A stretch of DNA of 26,969 nucleotides, from positions 1 to 26,969 of the IMG/VR virus record IMGVR_UViG_3300043774_000929, one strand, 5' to 3'. The DNA is from a virus. A program made the translations under genes and the position numbers. Under the pieces are notes generated by a model. That model ran no database searches. It worked only from the letters and a program-made list of their open reading frames with translations, and had not been told where the DNA came from. This document shows positions 13,254-22,667 of this stretch, piece by piece; position 1 is the stretch's first letter; each line of letters opens with the position of its first letter.

Positions 13254-16200
13254 ATGGCCAATCGCATTTCCATCCTTGTCGCCCTCGAAGGAGCGGACGA
13301 CGGGCTCAAGCGCGCCGTCGCCTCGGCCGAACGCAGTCTGGGCGAACTCTCCACCACCGCCAAGACCGTCGGCGAGAAGACCACCAATGGTCTGGCGGAG
13401 GTGAAGGCCGGTGTCTCGGCGTTCTCCGAGCAGTTCGGCCGCGCCAAGACGCAGTTGGTGGCCTTCCTGGCGGCCTTCGAATTTGCGGGCCGACTGCGCG
13501 AGGTCATCGAACTGGCCGACGCGTGGAACCAGATGGGCGCTCGCATGAAGCTGGCCACGGCCGGGACGAATGAATACAAGGTCGCCCAGGCAGCGCTCTT
13601 CGAGATCGCCCAGCGCATGGGTGTCCCGCTGCAGGAAACCACCGCGCTGTACGGCAAGCTGCAGCAGTCGGTGCGGATGCTGGGTGGCGAGCAGAAGGAC
13701 GCCCTCACCATCACCGAGAGCATCTCGCAGGCCTTGCGCATCTCCGGAGCGAGTGCCACCGAGGCGCAGGCGTCTCTCCTGCAGTTCGGCCAGGCGCTAG
13801 CCGCTGGCGTGCTGCGCGGTGAAGAATTCAACTCGGTCGTCGAGAACTCACCTCGTCTGGCGCAGGCTCTGGCCGACGGCCTGAACGTGCCCATTGGGCG
13901 GCTGCGCAAGCTCGCCGAAGAGGGGCGCCTCACGGCCGACGTCGTAGTTCAGGCGCTGCTGTCGCAGAAGGACAAGCTGGCGGCGGAATACGCCAGCATG
14001 CCCGCCACGGTGTCGCAGTCCATCGAGCGTGTACGCAACGCCTTCGGGCAGTGGGTGCAGAAGATGGACGAGTCCACCGGCATGACCAAGAAGCTGTCCG
14101 AGGCGCTGACCTGGCTCGCGCAGAACATGGACACGGTGATGAAGTGGCTCACCGTGATCAAGGATGTGGGCCTGGCCGTCCTGATCTACCGCTTCCTGCC
14201 CGCCCTGGTGACCGCTTGGCAAACCGCTGGGGCCGCCGCTGTGCTCGCGGCCAATGCCACGGTATCCGCGTGGGCGACCGCCAATCTGACGATTTCGGCG
14301 GCTGTGGCGACGGTGGGTGTGCTCAAGACTGCCTTCGTCGTTCTGGGCGCATTCCTGGTCGGCTGGGAAATCGGCACCTGGCTGTCCGAGAAGTTCGAGA
14401 TCGTGCGCAAGGCCGGCATCTTCATGGTGGAGGTGCTCGTCAAGGCGGTCGAGCAGCTTCAGTACCGGTGGGAAGCGTTCGCGGCCATCTTCACTTCCGA
14501 CACCATTGCCGAAGCCACCAAGCGGCATGAGGCCCGTCTGGCCGAGATGAACCGCATCTTTGGCGAGATGTACGCCGATGCGGCCAAGGGATCCGATGCT
14601 GCAAAGGCCGCGATGAACACCGCTGGCACCACCGCCGAGGAAATCGCCAAGCGGCTGGAAGCCGTGCGCCAGGGCACGCAGGAAGCCGTGGGACGTGGTG
14701 TCGAGGCTGTCCACACCGCACTGGAGAAGCTCAAGTCCCGTCTGGGTGAGGTCGAGCAGGCGGTCGGCAAGGCAACGCAGGTGGTCAACGATTCGACCGC
14801 CAAAATGGCCGAGGCCTACAAGGGGCTGACCTCGATCGTCGAAGCCAATCTGCAGCGGCAGATTGAGGCGGTGAAGGCGCGCTACCAGCAGGAGCAGGCA
14901 GCGCTCGACCTCAAGACCCAGTCGGAAACGGCGCTGATCACCAAGTCGACGCAGTTGCTTGGGGATGCATTGACCCAGCAGACCACGCTGCGCCGGCAAG
15001 CGACGACCGACACGCTCAAGCTCATCGATGATGAGTCCAAGGCGCGGATCGACGCAGCCCGTCGAGATGGGCAGACAGAGCAGGAGCGCTCGGCCAACGT
15101 CACCCGCGTCGAGAACGAGATCCTGGCGACCAAGCGCCAGACCATGGTCCAGGCGGCGGCCGAGTACCGTCAGCACATCGACCAGCTCAACGCCGAGGCG
15201 AACCGCCACCTGGCGGAGATCAAGCGTATCGAGGAGGAGAAGCGCCTGCTGTCGATGACGACGGAGGAGCGCATCCGCGAAATCCTGCGGCAAGGCATGT
15301 CCGAGGTCGAAGCGACCGAGGACCGCAAGCGTCAGATCTACGAGTACCAGTCCAAGGCGCGAGATGCCCTCGCTGCGGGCGAGTTGGAGCAGGCCCGCCA
15401 GTACGCGCAGAAGGCGATGGACCTGGCGGCGCAGGTTGCCAGCAGCCAGACCAACGAGGCCAAGCGAGCCGAGGAAGCCCGCAAGCAGTCGGAGCAGAGT
15501 GTCTCGCAGGTCACTCAGCTTGAGGCGCAGTCGCGGGAGGCTTACCGCCGGCAGGAGTACGAAAAGGCCGATGCGTTGATGCGTCAGGCCGATCAACTGC
15601 GAGCGGAACTGGCCCAGCGCACCAAGGACGCCGACACGGCGATCGCGCAGGGCAAGGACGGCGTCTACCAGGCCATCCAGCGCATTCGGGACTCGGAGGA
15701 GATCCTGAACAAAGCGTTGGACGCCGAGGCCAAAGCGCACCAGACGGCCGCGCAATCGGCGCTGACCGCCCGGGACCAGATCCGAGAGACGCTGACCCAG
15801 ACCGAGACCCAGATCGACCAGATCACGGCCAAGCTCAAGGATGGGCTCAAGGTCACGATCGACGCCGACACGGCGCGCTTCGATAAAGCGCTCGCCGACC
15901 TGGACAAGGCGGTGGCTGAGAAGCAGTTGCTGCTGTCGATCCAGGCCGACCTACAGGAGGCTGAGAAGAAGCTGCAGCAGTACGAGCAGCTGCTCAAAGA
16001 GGGCAAGACACTCCCGGTCGATGCCGACGTCTCCAAGGCGAAGGACGCACTGGCGCGGCTGAAGACCTACGCCGACCAGAACTCCCAACTGGAACTCAAG
16101 GTCGCCACCGAAAAGGCGCAGGCATCGATCACCAATGTCGAGGGCATGATCCGCGCGCTCGACCGCATTCAGACCGAGTCACGGCACCAGATCAGTACGA

Positions 16201-17315
16201 ACGCCGATGCGGCCCGCGCCGAGGTGATGAGCCTCAACGGCGCCAACACCTCCAGCACGCACACGATCTACGTGCAGCGCGTCGAGGTGAACGCCACCGG
16301 CGGTCTGGTCGGCAGTGGCATCCGTCGATTCGCCGAAGGTGGGGCCGTGGGCCCTGCGTTTGCGCGCATGAGCGGCGGCACCGTTCCCGGGTCCGGCAAC
16401 CAGGACACCGTGCCGCGCACGCTGGACGCCGGCGCATTCGTGATCCGCAAAGCGGCAGTCCAGAAGTACGGCGGTACGGCGTTGTCGCGCCTGGCCAATA
16501 TGGCGCGCACCTCTGCCGCTGCGATTGGCGTGGCCCGATTCGCAACCGGCGGCCCTGTGTTGGGCCGACTTGGCACGTCGGGGAACAGCGACGGCGGACC
16601 CAAGCGCAATCGCGAGGCCGCCGAGGCGTTGAAGATGATCGACCTCGGCCTGGACGGCATGAACCAGTACACCAACTGGCTCCAGTGGAACTACGGTGCG
16701 TCGGTCAGCCTGGACATGCGCTGGAAGACGATTGAGAGCTACGGCAAGCAGGCCCAGCAGGACCGGCGCGCCATCGAAGACTTCATCGGACGCAAGACGC
16801 TTACCTCCAACGAGCGGGGCCAGCTCGAACGCATCAAGCAGACCTGGCGTCAGGCGATGGCACAGCCGCTGCTCTGGGGCAAGGACCTGGAGCGCGACCT
16901 GATCGACTACATGGAGCAGAACCAGGGGCAGTTCTTCCGGCGCGGTGGTGTCGCGAAATCCGACACCATCCCCGCGATGCTCACCCCGGGTGAGTACGTG
17001 GTCAACAAGGATGCGGTGTCGCGTTTTGGCGCCGGGTTCTTCGAAGCCATCAACAACCTGACGGCTCCTGCGCAAGCTCTGGCGGGGCGTGCGATGGCGG
17101 GCATCCAGGGGTTCGCTACGGGCGGACTGGTGCAAGCGTCGTCGGGCTGGGTCAGCGGCGCGTCGCGCCCGGTGCTGCCGGCCGACAGTGGCTCGACGCG
17201 CACGGTGCGGGTCGAGTTGTCTGCGGGCGACCGGAAGGTCAACGCCGCAATCGACGCACGAGACGAGTCGCGCCTGCTGCAAATCCTCGATACGGCCCGC
17301 GCCAGGGCCGTCTGA
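13254..17315 (+). CDS. Tape measure protein
   Basis: A 1353-aa protein that sets tail length; at roughly 0.15 nm per residue it would allow a tail of about 200 nm or less. Residues about 50-265 are the tape-measure N-terminal domain (MGVPLQETTALYGKLQQSVR, then GEEFNSVVENSPRLAQALAD). Hydrophobic segments follow at about 297-376 (VGVLKTAFVVLGAFLVGWEI). A long Ala/Gln/Glu-rich coiled coil spans about 470-960, with three DAD-type repeats near its end. The C-terminus has two copies of a GG-DT-P-L-PGE/GAF-V-K motif, near 1025 and 1226 (DTVPRTLDAGAFVIRKAAV; DTIPAMLTPGEYVVNKDAV). It starts 3 nt after the upstream stop. Confidence 0.96.
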   Translation: MANRISILVALEGADDGLKRAVASAERSLGELSTTAKTVGEKTTNGLAEVKAGVSAFSEQFGRAKTQLVAFLAAFEFAGRLREVIELADAWNQMGARMKLATAGTNEYKVAQAALFEIAQRMGVPLQETTALYGKLQQSVRMLGGEQKDALTITESISQALRISGASATEAQASLLQFGQALAAGVLRGEEFNSVVENSPRLAQALADGLNVPIGRLRKLAEEGRLTADVVVQALLSQKDKLAAEYASMPATVSQSIERVRNAFGQWVQKMDESTGMTKKLSEALTWLAQNMDTVMKWLTVIKDVGLAVLIYRFLPALVTAWQTAGAAAVLAANATVSAWATANLTISAAVATVGVLKTAFVVLGAFLVGWEIGTWLSEKFEIVRKAGIFMVEVLVKAVEQLQYRWEAFAAIFTSDTIAEATKRHEARLAEMNRIFGEMYADAAKGSDAAKAAMNTAGTTAEEIAKRLEAVRQGTQEAVGRGVEAVHTALEKLKSRLGEVEQAVGKATQVVNDSTAKMAEAYKGLTSIVEANLQRQIEAVKARYQQEQAALDLKTQSETALITKSTQLLGDALTQQTTLRRQATTDTLKLIDDESKARIDAARRDGQTEQERSANVTRVENEILATKRQTMVQAAAEYRQHIDQLNAEANRHLAEIKRIEEEKRLLSMTTEERIREILRQGMSEVEATEDRKRQIYEYQSKARDALAAGELEQARQYAQKAMDLAAQVASSQTNEAKRAEEARKQSEQSVSQVTQLEAQSREAYRRQEYEKADALMRQADQLRAELAQRTKDADTAIAQGKDGVYQAIQRIRDSEEILNKALDAEAKAHQTAAQSALTARDQIRETLTQTETQIDQITAKLKDGLKVTIDADTARFDKALADLDKAVAEKQLLLSIQADLQEAEKKLQQYEQLLKEGKTLPVDADVSKAKDALARLKTYADQNSQLELKVATEKAQASITNVEGMIRALDRIQTESRHQISTNADAARAEVMSLNGANTSSTHTIYVQRVEVNATGGLVGSGIRRFAEGGAVGPAFARMSGGTVPGSGNQDTVPRTLDAGAFVIRKAAVQKYGGTALSRLANMARTSAAAIGVARFATGGPVLGRLGTSGNSDGGPKRNREAAEALKMIDLGLDGMNQYTNWLQWNYGASVSLDMRWKTIESYGKQAQQDRRAIEDFIGRKTLTSNERGQLERIKQTWRQAMAQPLLWGKDLERDLIDYMEQNQGQFFRRGGVAKSDTIPAMLTPGEYVVNKDAVSRFGAGFFEAINNLTAPAQALAGRAMAGIQGFATGGLVQASSGWVSGASRPVLPADSGSTRTVRVELSAGDRKVNAAIDARDESRLLQILDTARARAV

Positions 17316-17325
17316 AAAGCAAACC

Positions 17326-17733
17326 ATGCAACTGAAGAACCTCTCCGACGAGGTGGCCTTGCTGCTGCCCGACGATTTGCTGTGGACCGATGAACACGCC
17401 TGGACACCGGCGGTGGCATCCACGTCCTACCTGATCACGGGCGCGCTGCTGATCCAGTCGGCAACCCGGCAGGCAGGCCGTCCGATCACCTTGGTGGGCG
17501 CTGCCGACATGGCGTGGGTCACCCGCGCGACGGTCGAGCAACTGCTTGCATGGGCGTCCATCCCGGTCGGCGCCGCCACAGGGCGCTTCGCGCTGACCCT
17601 GGCGGACGGACGCTCCTTCACGGTGGCCTTCCGCCACGCCGAGACGCCGATCGAGTCGGAGCCCGTGCTGGGTTTCCCGGCGCGGGCCGACACCGACTTC
17701 TATCGACTGACGCTGAAATTCCTGGAGCTTTGA
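17326..17733 (+). CDS. Minor tail protein in the gpM position (135 aa)
   Basis: Directly after the tape measure gene. Beta-rich sequence with YLITGALLIQSATRQAGRPI, then RFALTLADGRSFTVAFRHAE and a final FYRLTLKFLEL. The repeated strand pattern is like N-terminal domains of distal tail proteins or gpM-type minor tail proteins that start tail-tip assembly. I cannot name a family. It sits 10 nt after the tape measure stop and 1 nt before the next ATG. The ATG at 17326 is preferred to an in-frame start at 17089 that would lie inside the tape measure gene. Confidence 0.7.
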   Translation: MQLKNLSDEVALLLPDDLLWTDEHAWTPAVASTSYLITGALLIQSATRQAGRPITLVGAADMAWVTRATVEQLLAWASIPVGAATGRFALTLADGRSFTVAFRHAETPIESEPVLGFPARADTDFYRLTLKFLEL

Positions 17734-17734
17734 G

Positions 17735-20700
17735 ATGCCGATTCATTCCGGCGACGTGAAACTGCTGAAGTCCGCCGTCATGGCCGACGTCCCCGAGGGA
17801 GGTGGTGCGCCCACGGGCATCACCATTGCCGACGGCGTGTCCAACGCCATCTTCCCGGACATCTCGGAACTCGATCGCGCGGGCGGACGGGTCAATCTGC
17901 GCAAGTCCTTCGTCTCGGTCCAGACCGATGACACCGACACCTACTTCGGCGCCAACGTCATCGTGGCCGAACCGCCGAAGGATCCGCGCGTCAGCGTGAC
18001 GCTGTTCTCCACCGAGCGCACCTTCGACACCCGCGAGCAGGCCCAGACCCGCATCGAGGCCTATCTCAACAAGGGGCCGGAATGGGCCGGCTACTTATTC
18101 GAGAACCACATCGCCGGCCAGCGCGTGATCCAGTTCTTCCAGCGCACGACCGACGCGATCCCCAACGTCGGACAGACGCTCGTCCTTATCGAAAACGAGG
18201 GACTGTCCACCCAGAAGGAGCAGTACGTCCGGGCCACTGCCGTGTCGTCGGTGGAGCGCACCTTCACCTACAACAGCGACCAGGACTACAAAGCCGCCGT
18301 CGTCACCGTCGATATCAGCGACGCGCTGCGCTACGACTTCACGGGCTCGCCGGCCACACGAACTTTCACGCGCGCCACGAACAGCACCAAGGTCCGCGAC
18401 ACGGTAGTCGCCGATGCGGGCACCTACGTGGGCGTGGTGCCGCTGACGCAAGCCGCTGCCGTGGGTGCATTCACCATCAAGGGCGCGTCGATCTACACCC
18501 AGTTGGTCCCCAGCGCCCAGACCGAGACGCCCATCTCCTTTGTGCCGCCCTACGCGGCGGCCGGCCTTCCGGTGCCTGGTGCGAGTCCGGTCAGCTACAC
18601 GGCAACCCACGCGTGGAACACGACGATCAAGTTCAACCTTCCCGGTGGCTGTCTGCCGGGCTCACTTGCCATCCAGACCGATGGCATCACCATCTTCGAT
18701 GACGCTGGCCTGCTCAAGACCGCCAGCGGCACCATCGGCACGATCGACTACGCCAACGGCATCCTGACCCTCAACTCGGGGTCGATGTCGAGCTCGAAGG
18801 CGATCACCTACACGCCAGCGGCGCAGATCCTTCGCGCCCCGCAAAGCTCCGAGGTGGCGGTCACGCCCGAATCGCGCAGCCAGTCCTATGTCGGCACCGT
18901 GATGCCGATCGCCCAGCCCGGCACCCTCTCGATCAGCTACATGGCGCAAGGACGCTGGTACGTCCTGTCCGATGGCGGCAATGGCTCGCTGAAGGGACTG
19001 GACGCGAGCTATGGCGCCGGCACCTTCAATCGCAACACCGGGGCATATGTCGTCACCCTGGGCGCGCTGCCGGACGTCGGCAGTTCGCTGATCCTCACAT
19101 GGAACGTACCGACGCAGGAGACCCAGCAACCCGCGACCACGCTCAAGGCTTCGCAGAGCCTCGTGCTCAATCCGTCCACTGGCCTCGCCGTGCAGCCAGG
19201 TTCGCTGTCGGTCACCTGGGAGTTCAACGGCACCAAGACGGCGACGGCCGCGACCTCGGGCGAGTTGTCCGGCGCGGCCAGTGGGTCGCTGTCGGTCGCG
19301 CAGCACCGTGTCGACTTCGCACCCACGGTTCTGCCGTCGGTGGGCACCCAGCTCACGGTCAACTACGTGGCGGGTCCGAAGCAGGAGGACTCCTTCGCCC
19401 ACCCGTCACGCAACGGCTCCGGTTCGGTTCCGGTCACCGCATCGCTAGCGTCGATCGAGCCCGGCTCGCTCGAAGTCGAGTGGAACACCCTGACCCAGAC
19501 CGCGGGCCTGGGCGTCTACACGCTCAAGCAGATCCAGGAGATGGGCATCGGGCTCAACAACTGGGTCGATCCGACGCAGATCGCCCGTGACGATGGTGCC
19601 GGGAACGTGCTGCTCAACGGCACAACCATCGGCTCGGTCGACTACGCCACGGGCGCAGTCGTCTTCAATCCCGACGTCACGGTCCGAATCCCGAGCCCGC
19701 GCTACAGCGCGCAGAGCATCGGCTGGGCCAGGGGCGTGGGGATGATGTACCGGCTGAACTACGCCGGCATCCAGTACATCTCCGCCCCGTCCCTGTACCC
19801 CAACGACGAATCGGGCTACGTCAAGCTGCGCTACAACAGCGCGGGCTCGACGAGCAATCACACCGAGACCTTCCAGTTCCAGCCGGCGTTCAAGCTGGTG
19901 CCAGGCGTGAATGCCCAGGTCGTGACGGGCACGGTTCTGTTGTCGATCACCGGCTCGCAGCCTTGGGGCGACAACGGCCAAGGCACGCTGCGTGAGTTCA
20001 CGACCAGTGGCTGGGTGACGCGCGGGACCATCAACTACCTGTCCGGCAATGTGGCGCTCACGTCCTGGACGGCCGGCGCGACCAACGCCATCACGCGCGC
20101 CAGTTGCGTGACCACCGTCGGCGAGAACATCTCCAGCGAGTTCGTGTTCCGCACCGGAGCGGCGCCGCTGCGTCCCGGGTCACTCTCGATCCAGTACGCC
20201 CGCGCCGTGGGTGGGACCCAGAGCGTCACGGCCGGCATCGACGGAGCAATCTCGACGACCGGGATCACCGGCAACGTCGACTACCAGACGGGCCTGGTGC
20301 GGGTTCGCTTCGGCTCCCGGGTCACGGCCGCCGGCAACGAGACCGAGCCTTGGTACGCCGCCGAGGCGGTTGGGAGCGACGGGAAGATCTTCAAGCCCGA
20401 GCCCGTGGCCGCATCCAGCCTGCGCTACAGCGCGGTCGCCTACAGCTACCTGCCACTGGATGCCGATCTGCTCGGCATCGATCCGGTGCGCCTGCCCAGC
20501 GACGGCCGCGTGCCGATCTTCCGACCGGGCGGCTTCGCTGTCGTTGGCCACACCGGGAAGATCACCACGTCGGTGAGCAACGGCCAGACGGTCGACTGCG
20601 GTCGGGTTCGACTGTCCCGCGTTCGCGTGGTCGGGCACGACGGAGCGGTGATCAACACCGGCTACACCACGGACCTCGACGCCGGCACCGTCACGTTCAC

Positions 20701-21334
20701 GAGCGTGTCGGGCTACAGCCAGCCGCTGACGATCGAGCACCGGATCGAGGACATGGCGGTCGTGCGCGATGTCCAGATCAGCGGCGAAGTCAGCTTCACC
20801 CGCGCACTCACCCACGAGTACCCGCTGGCCACCGGCGGTGATCCGTCGTCGGGGAGCTTCGTGGCCAGTGCACTGGTGGCCGGAGACCTCTTCGCGCGAG
20901 TGAGTCTGGTGTTCGATCAGGCGTCCTGGAGCGGAGCCTGGTCGGACTCGATCTCGGGCTCGGCCGCCACCGCAACCTTCAACAACACGCAGTACCCGAT
21001 TCGTGTCACGAACCGAGGTGCGCTGACCGAACGCTGGATCGTGCGCTTCACCAACAGCACCTCGTTCGAGGTGATCGGCGAGAACGTTGGCGTGATCGCC
21101 ACCGGCAACACCAGCACGGACTGCGCCCCGAACAACCCGGCCACGGGCGTTCCGTACTTCTACCTGCCAGCACTGGGCTGGGGCAACGGCTGGGCAACCG
21201 GAAACGTGCTGCGCTTCAACACCATCGGCGCGCAGTTCCCGGTCTGGGTGGTGCGCACCGTCCAGCAGGGCCCCGAGTCCGTGCCTGACGACAACTTCAC
21301 GCTGCTCATCCGTGGGGATGTGGACACCCCGTGA
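17735..21334 (+). CDS. Large repetitive virion structural protein (1199 aa)
   Basis: I do not recognise a named family. Residues 1-200 (MPIHSGDVKLLKSAVMADVP, then VNLRKSFVSVQTDDTDTYFG) look like a globular base domain. From about 300 to 900 there are tandem beta units, each opening with PG(S/T)L-x-(I/V) at residues 308, 395, 488, 576 and 814, with a diverged opening near 732. Most close with a G-(T/S)-(I/V)-DY-(A/Q)-(N/T)-G-(I/A/L)-(L/V) pattern. The C-terminal 300 residues include LTIEHRIEDMAVVRDVQI and end in DDNFTLLIRGDVDTP. No membrane segment or catalytic motif is visible. Position in the distal tail cluster suggests a tail-tip or side-fibre component. Confidence 0.85.
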   Translation: MPIHSGDVKLLKSAVMADVPEGGGAPTGITIADGVSNAIFPDISELDRAGGRVNLRKSFVSVQTDDTDTYFGANVIVAEPPKDPRVSVTLFSTERTFDTREQAQTRIEAYLNKGPEWAGYLFENHIAGQRVIQFFQRTTDAIPNVGQTLVLIENEGLSTQKEQYVRATAVSSVERTFTYNSDQDYKAAVVTVDISDALRYDFTGSPATRTFTRATNSTKVRDTVVADAGTYVGVVPLTQAAAVGAFTIKGASIYTQLVPSAQTETPISFVPPYAAAGLPVPGASPVSYTATHAWNTTIKFNLPGGCLPGSLAIQTDGITIFDDAGLLKTASGTIGTIDYANGILTLNSGSMSSSKAITYTPAAQILRAPQSSEVAVTPESRSQSYVGTVMPIAQPGTLSISYMAQGRWYVLSDGGNGSLKGLDASYGAGTFNRNTGAYVVTLGALPDVGSSLILTWNVPTQETQQPATTLKASQSLVLNPSTGLAVQPGSLSVTWEFNGTKTATAATSGELSGAASGSLSVAQHRVDFAPTVLPSVGTQLTVNYVAGPKQEDSFAHPSRNGSGSVPVTASLASIEPGSLEVEWNTLTQTAGLGVYTLKQIQEMGIGLNNWVDPTQIARDDGAGNVLLNGTTIGSVDYATGAVVFNPDVTVRIPSPRYSAQSIGWARGVGMMYRLNYAGIQYISAPSLYPNDESGYVKLRYNSAGSTSNHTETFQFQPAFKLVPGVNAQVVTGTVLLSITGSQPWGDNGQGTLREFTTSGWVTRGTINYLSGNVALTSWTAGATNAITRASCVTTVGENISSEFVFRTGAAPLRPGSLSIQYARAVGGTQSVTAGIDGAISTTGITGNVDYQTGLVRVRFGSRVTAAGNETEPWYAAEAVGSDGKIFKPEPVAASSLRYSAVAYSYLPLDADLLGIDPVRLPSDGRVPIFRPGGFAVVGHTGKITTSVSNGQTVDCGRVRLSRVRVVGHDGAVINTGYTTDLDAGTVTFTSVSGYSQPLTIEHRIEDMAVVRDVQISGEVSFTRALTHEYPLATGGDPSSGSFVASALVAGDLFARVSLVFDQASWSGAWSDSISGSAATATFNNTQYPIRVTNRGALTERWIVRFTNSTSFEVIGENVGVIATGNTSTDCAPNNPATGVPYFYLPALGWGNGWATGNVLRFNTIGAQFPVWVVRTVQQGPESVPDDNFTLLIRGDVDTP

Positions 21335-21398
21335 GGGGTGGGTCGACACGCCCTGATGGCGCAGCTTCCTCCTCAGTTCGACCAAGGAAACGACCGAC

Positions 21399-22664
21399 AT
21401 GACCGATCTCACCGTCAAATACTTCAACAGCGGGATGACGGGCGCTCCGCAGATCTCCAACAACTGGGGCGATCTGGTGACGATGCTCGACGCCTGCCTC
21501 ATCAACGGCTTCGCACTGAAGGCCATCGACACGCTGACCTGCACGGGTGGCATCGCGACGGCCACGATCAGCACCGGCCACGCCTACCAGCGCGAGCAAG
21601 TCGTGCAGATCACGGGTGCCGATCAGGCCGACTACAACGGCCAGTTCCGCGTGATCTCGACCACGACCACGACCTTCACCTTCGCCGTCAGTGGCACGCC
21701 GGTGTCGCCTGCGACCACCAGCACCAGCCTCACGGCCAAGGTTGCACCACTCGGATGGGAAAGGCCGTTCTCAGGAACCAACAAGGCGGCCTATCGGAGC
21801 AAGAATCCGCAGTCGCCGCAGAACTTGCTGCTGATCGACAACAGCCTGAAGACCCCGAACTACACGACGACCTGGGCCAAGTGGGCCAACGTCGGCATCG
21901 TGGAGGACCTGTCCGACATCGACACGATCGTCGGGGCTCAGGCGCCCTATGACCCGAACAACCCGACGCAGAACTGGAAGCAAGTCACGGGCAGCCAGTG
22001 GGGTTGGTACAAGTGGTATCACGCCCGAAACGCGCAGTACGAAAGCAATGGCGACAGTGGAGCGGGCGCTCGTAACTGGGTCCTCGTCGGTGACGACCGC
22101 CTGTTCTTTCTCTTCTGCACCAACGCCGCCGGCTATGGCTGGTACGGACGCAACTCGTACTGCTTTGGCGACATCATCAGCTTCAAGGCCGGCGACAACT
22201 ACGCAACGGTTCTGGGCGCTGATGACGCCTACTCGGGCATGAGCAATTACTGGAGCTATCCCGGACAGTACAACGGGTACGGGCTGTGCATGTCGCTGGA
22301 CTTCACCGGCAAGACGCTACTGCGCAACCACACGCAGTTGGGCAACCCGGTGCGATTCGGGCTGACGTCTCTGAACACCAACAACGGCCAGCAGGTGTGC
22401 GGTCGCGGCCCGACGCCGTTTCCCAATGGCGCGGACTACAGCCTGTGGTTGCTGCCGACCTATGTGCGCCAGGAGGACGGTCACATGCGCGGGATCATGC
22501 CCGGCATGCTCTGGATGCCCCAGGACCGCCCCTACAGCGATCAGACCATCGTCGACAACGTGGTGGGCCAGGCCGGGAAGAAGTTCTTGCTGGTGCGCAC
22601 GCAGTACAGCTCGGAGACCGAAGGCGCACAGATCGCCTTCGACATCACGGGGCCGTGGAGGTGA
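21399..22664 (+). CDS. Virion structural protein, aromatic-rich (421 aa)
   Basis: The protein starts MTDLTVKYFNSGMTGAPQIS. Residues about 45-105 form a small beta domain (YNGQFRVISTTTTTFTFAVS). The central part (about 200-310) is unusually rich in Trp, Tyr and Gly (QWGWYKWYHARNAQY, then GYGWYGRNSYCFGD), and the end reads GAQIAFDITGPWR. I recognise the general type as a conserved phage tail structural protein but know no function; the aromatic surface could bind sugar, which is speculation. An AAGGAAA site lies upstream of the ATG. The 64-nt gap before it contains nothing notable. Its stop lies inside the ribosome site of the next gene. Confidence 0.75.
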   Translation: MTDLTVKYFNSGMTGAPQISNNWGDLVTMLDACLINGFALKAIDTLTCTGGIATATISTGHAYQREQVVQITGADQADYNGQFRVISTTTTTFTFAVSGTPVSPATTSTSLTAKVAPLGWERPFSGTNKAAYRSKNPQSPQNLLLIDNSLKTPNYTTTWAKWANVGIVEDLSDIDTIVGAQAPYDPNNPTQNWKQVTGSQWGWYKWYHARNAQYESNGDSGAGARNWVLVGDDRLFFLFCTNAAGYGWYGRNSYCFGDIISFKAGDNYATVLGADDAYSGMSNYWSYPGQYNGYGLCMSLDFTGKTLLRNHTQLGNPVRFGLTSLNTNNGQQVCGRGPTPFPNGADYSLWLLPTYVRQEDGHMRGIMPGMLWMPQDRPYSDQTIVDNVVGQAGKKFLLVRTQYSSETEGAQIAFDITGPWR

Positions 22665-22666
22665 TC
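22657..22666 (+). promoter_or_regulatory. Unusually long Shine-Dalgarno sequence
   Basis: GGAGGTGATC matches ten bases of the complement of the conserved 3' end of bacterial 16S rRNA, one base before the GTG start at 22668. It also contains the TGA stop of the upstream gene (22662-22664). This extended match supports the non-ATG start. Confidence 0.7.
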
Positions 22667-22667
22667 C

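Noticed and set aside
13848-15755. Long minus-strand open frame (635 codons) opposite the tape measure gene
   Set aside because: It is the shadow of a GC-rich, strongly biased plus-strand coding region. The translated sequence is Leu/Arg/Gly-rich without any recognisable domain and has no ribosome site in context.
20180-21574. Minus-strand open frame (464 codons) opposite the 1199-aa gene
   Set aside because: Arg/His/Val-rich antisense shadow that crosses a gene boundary; no domain seen.
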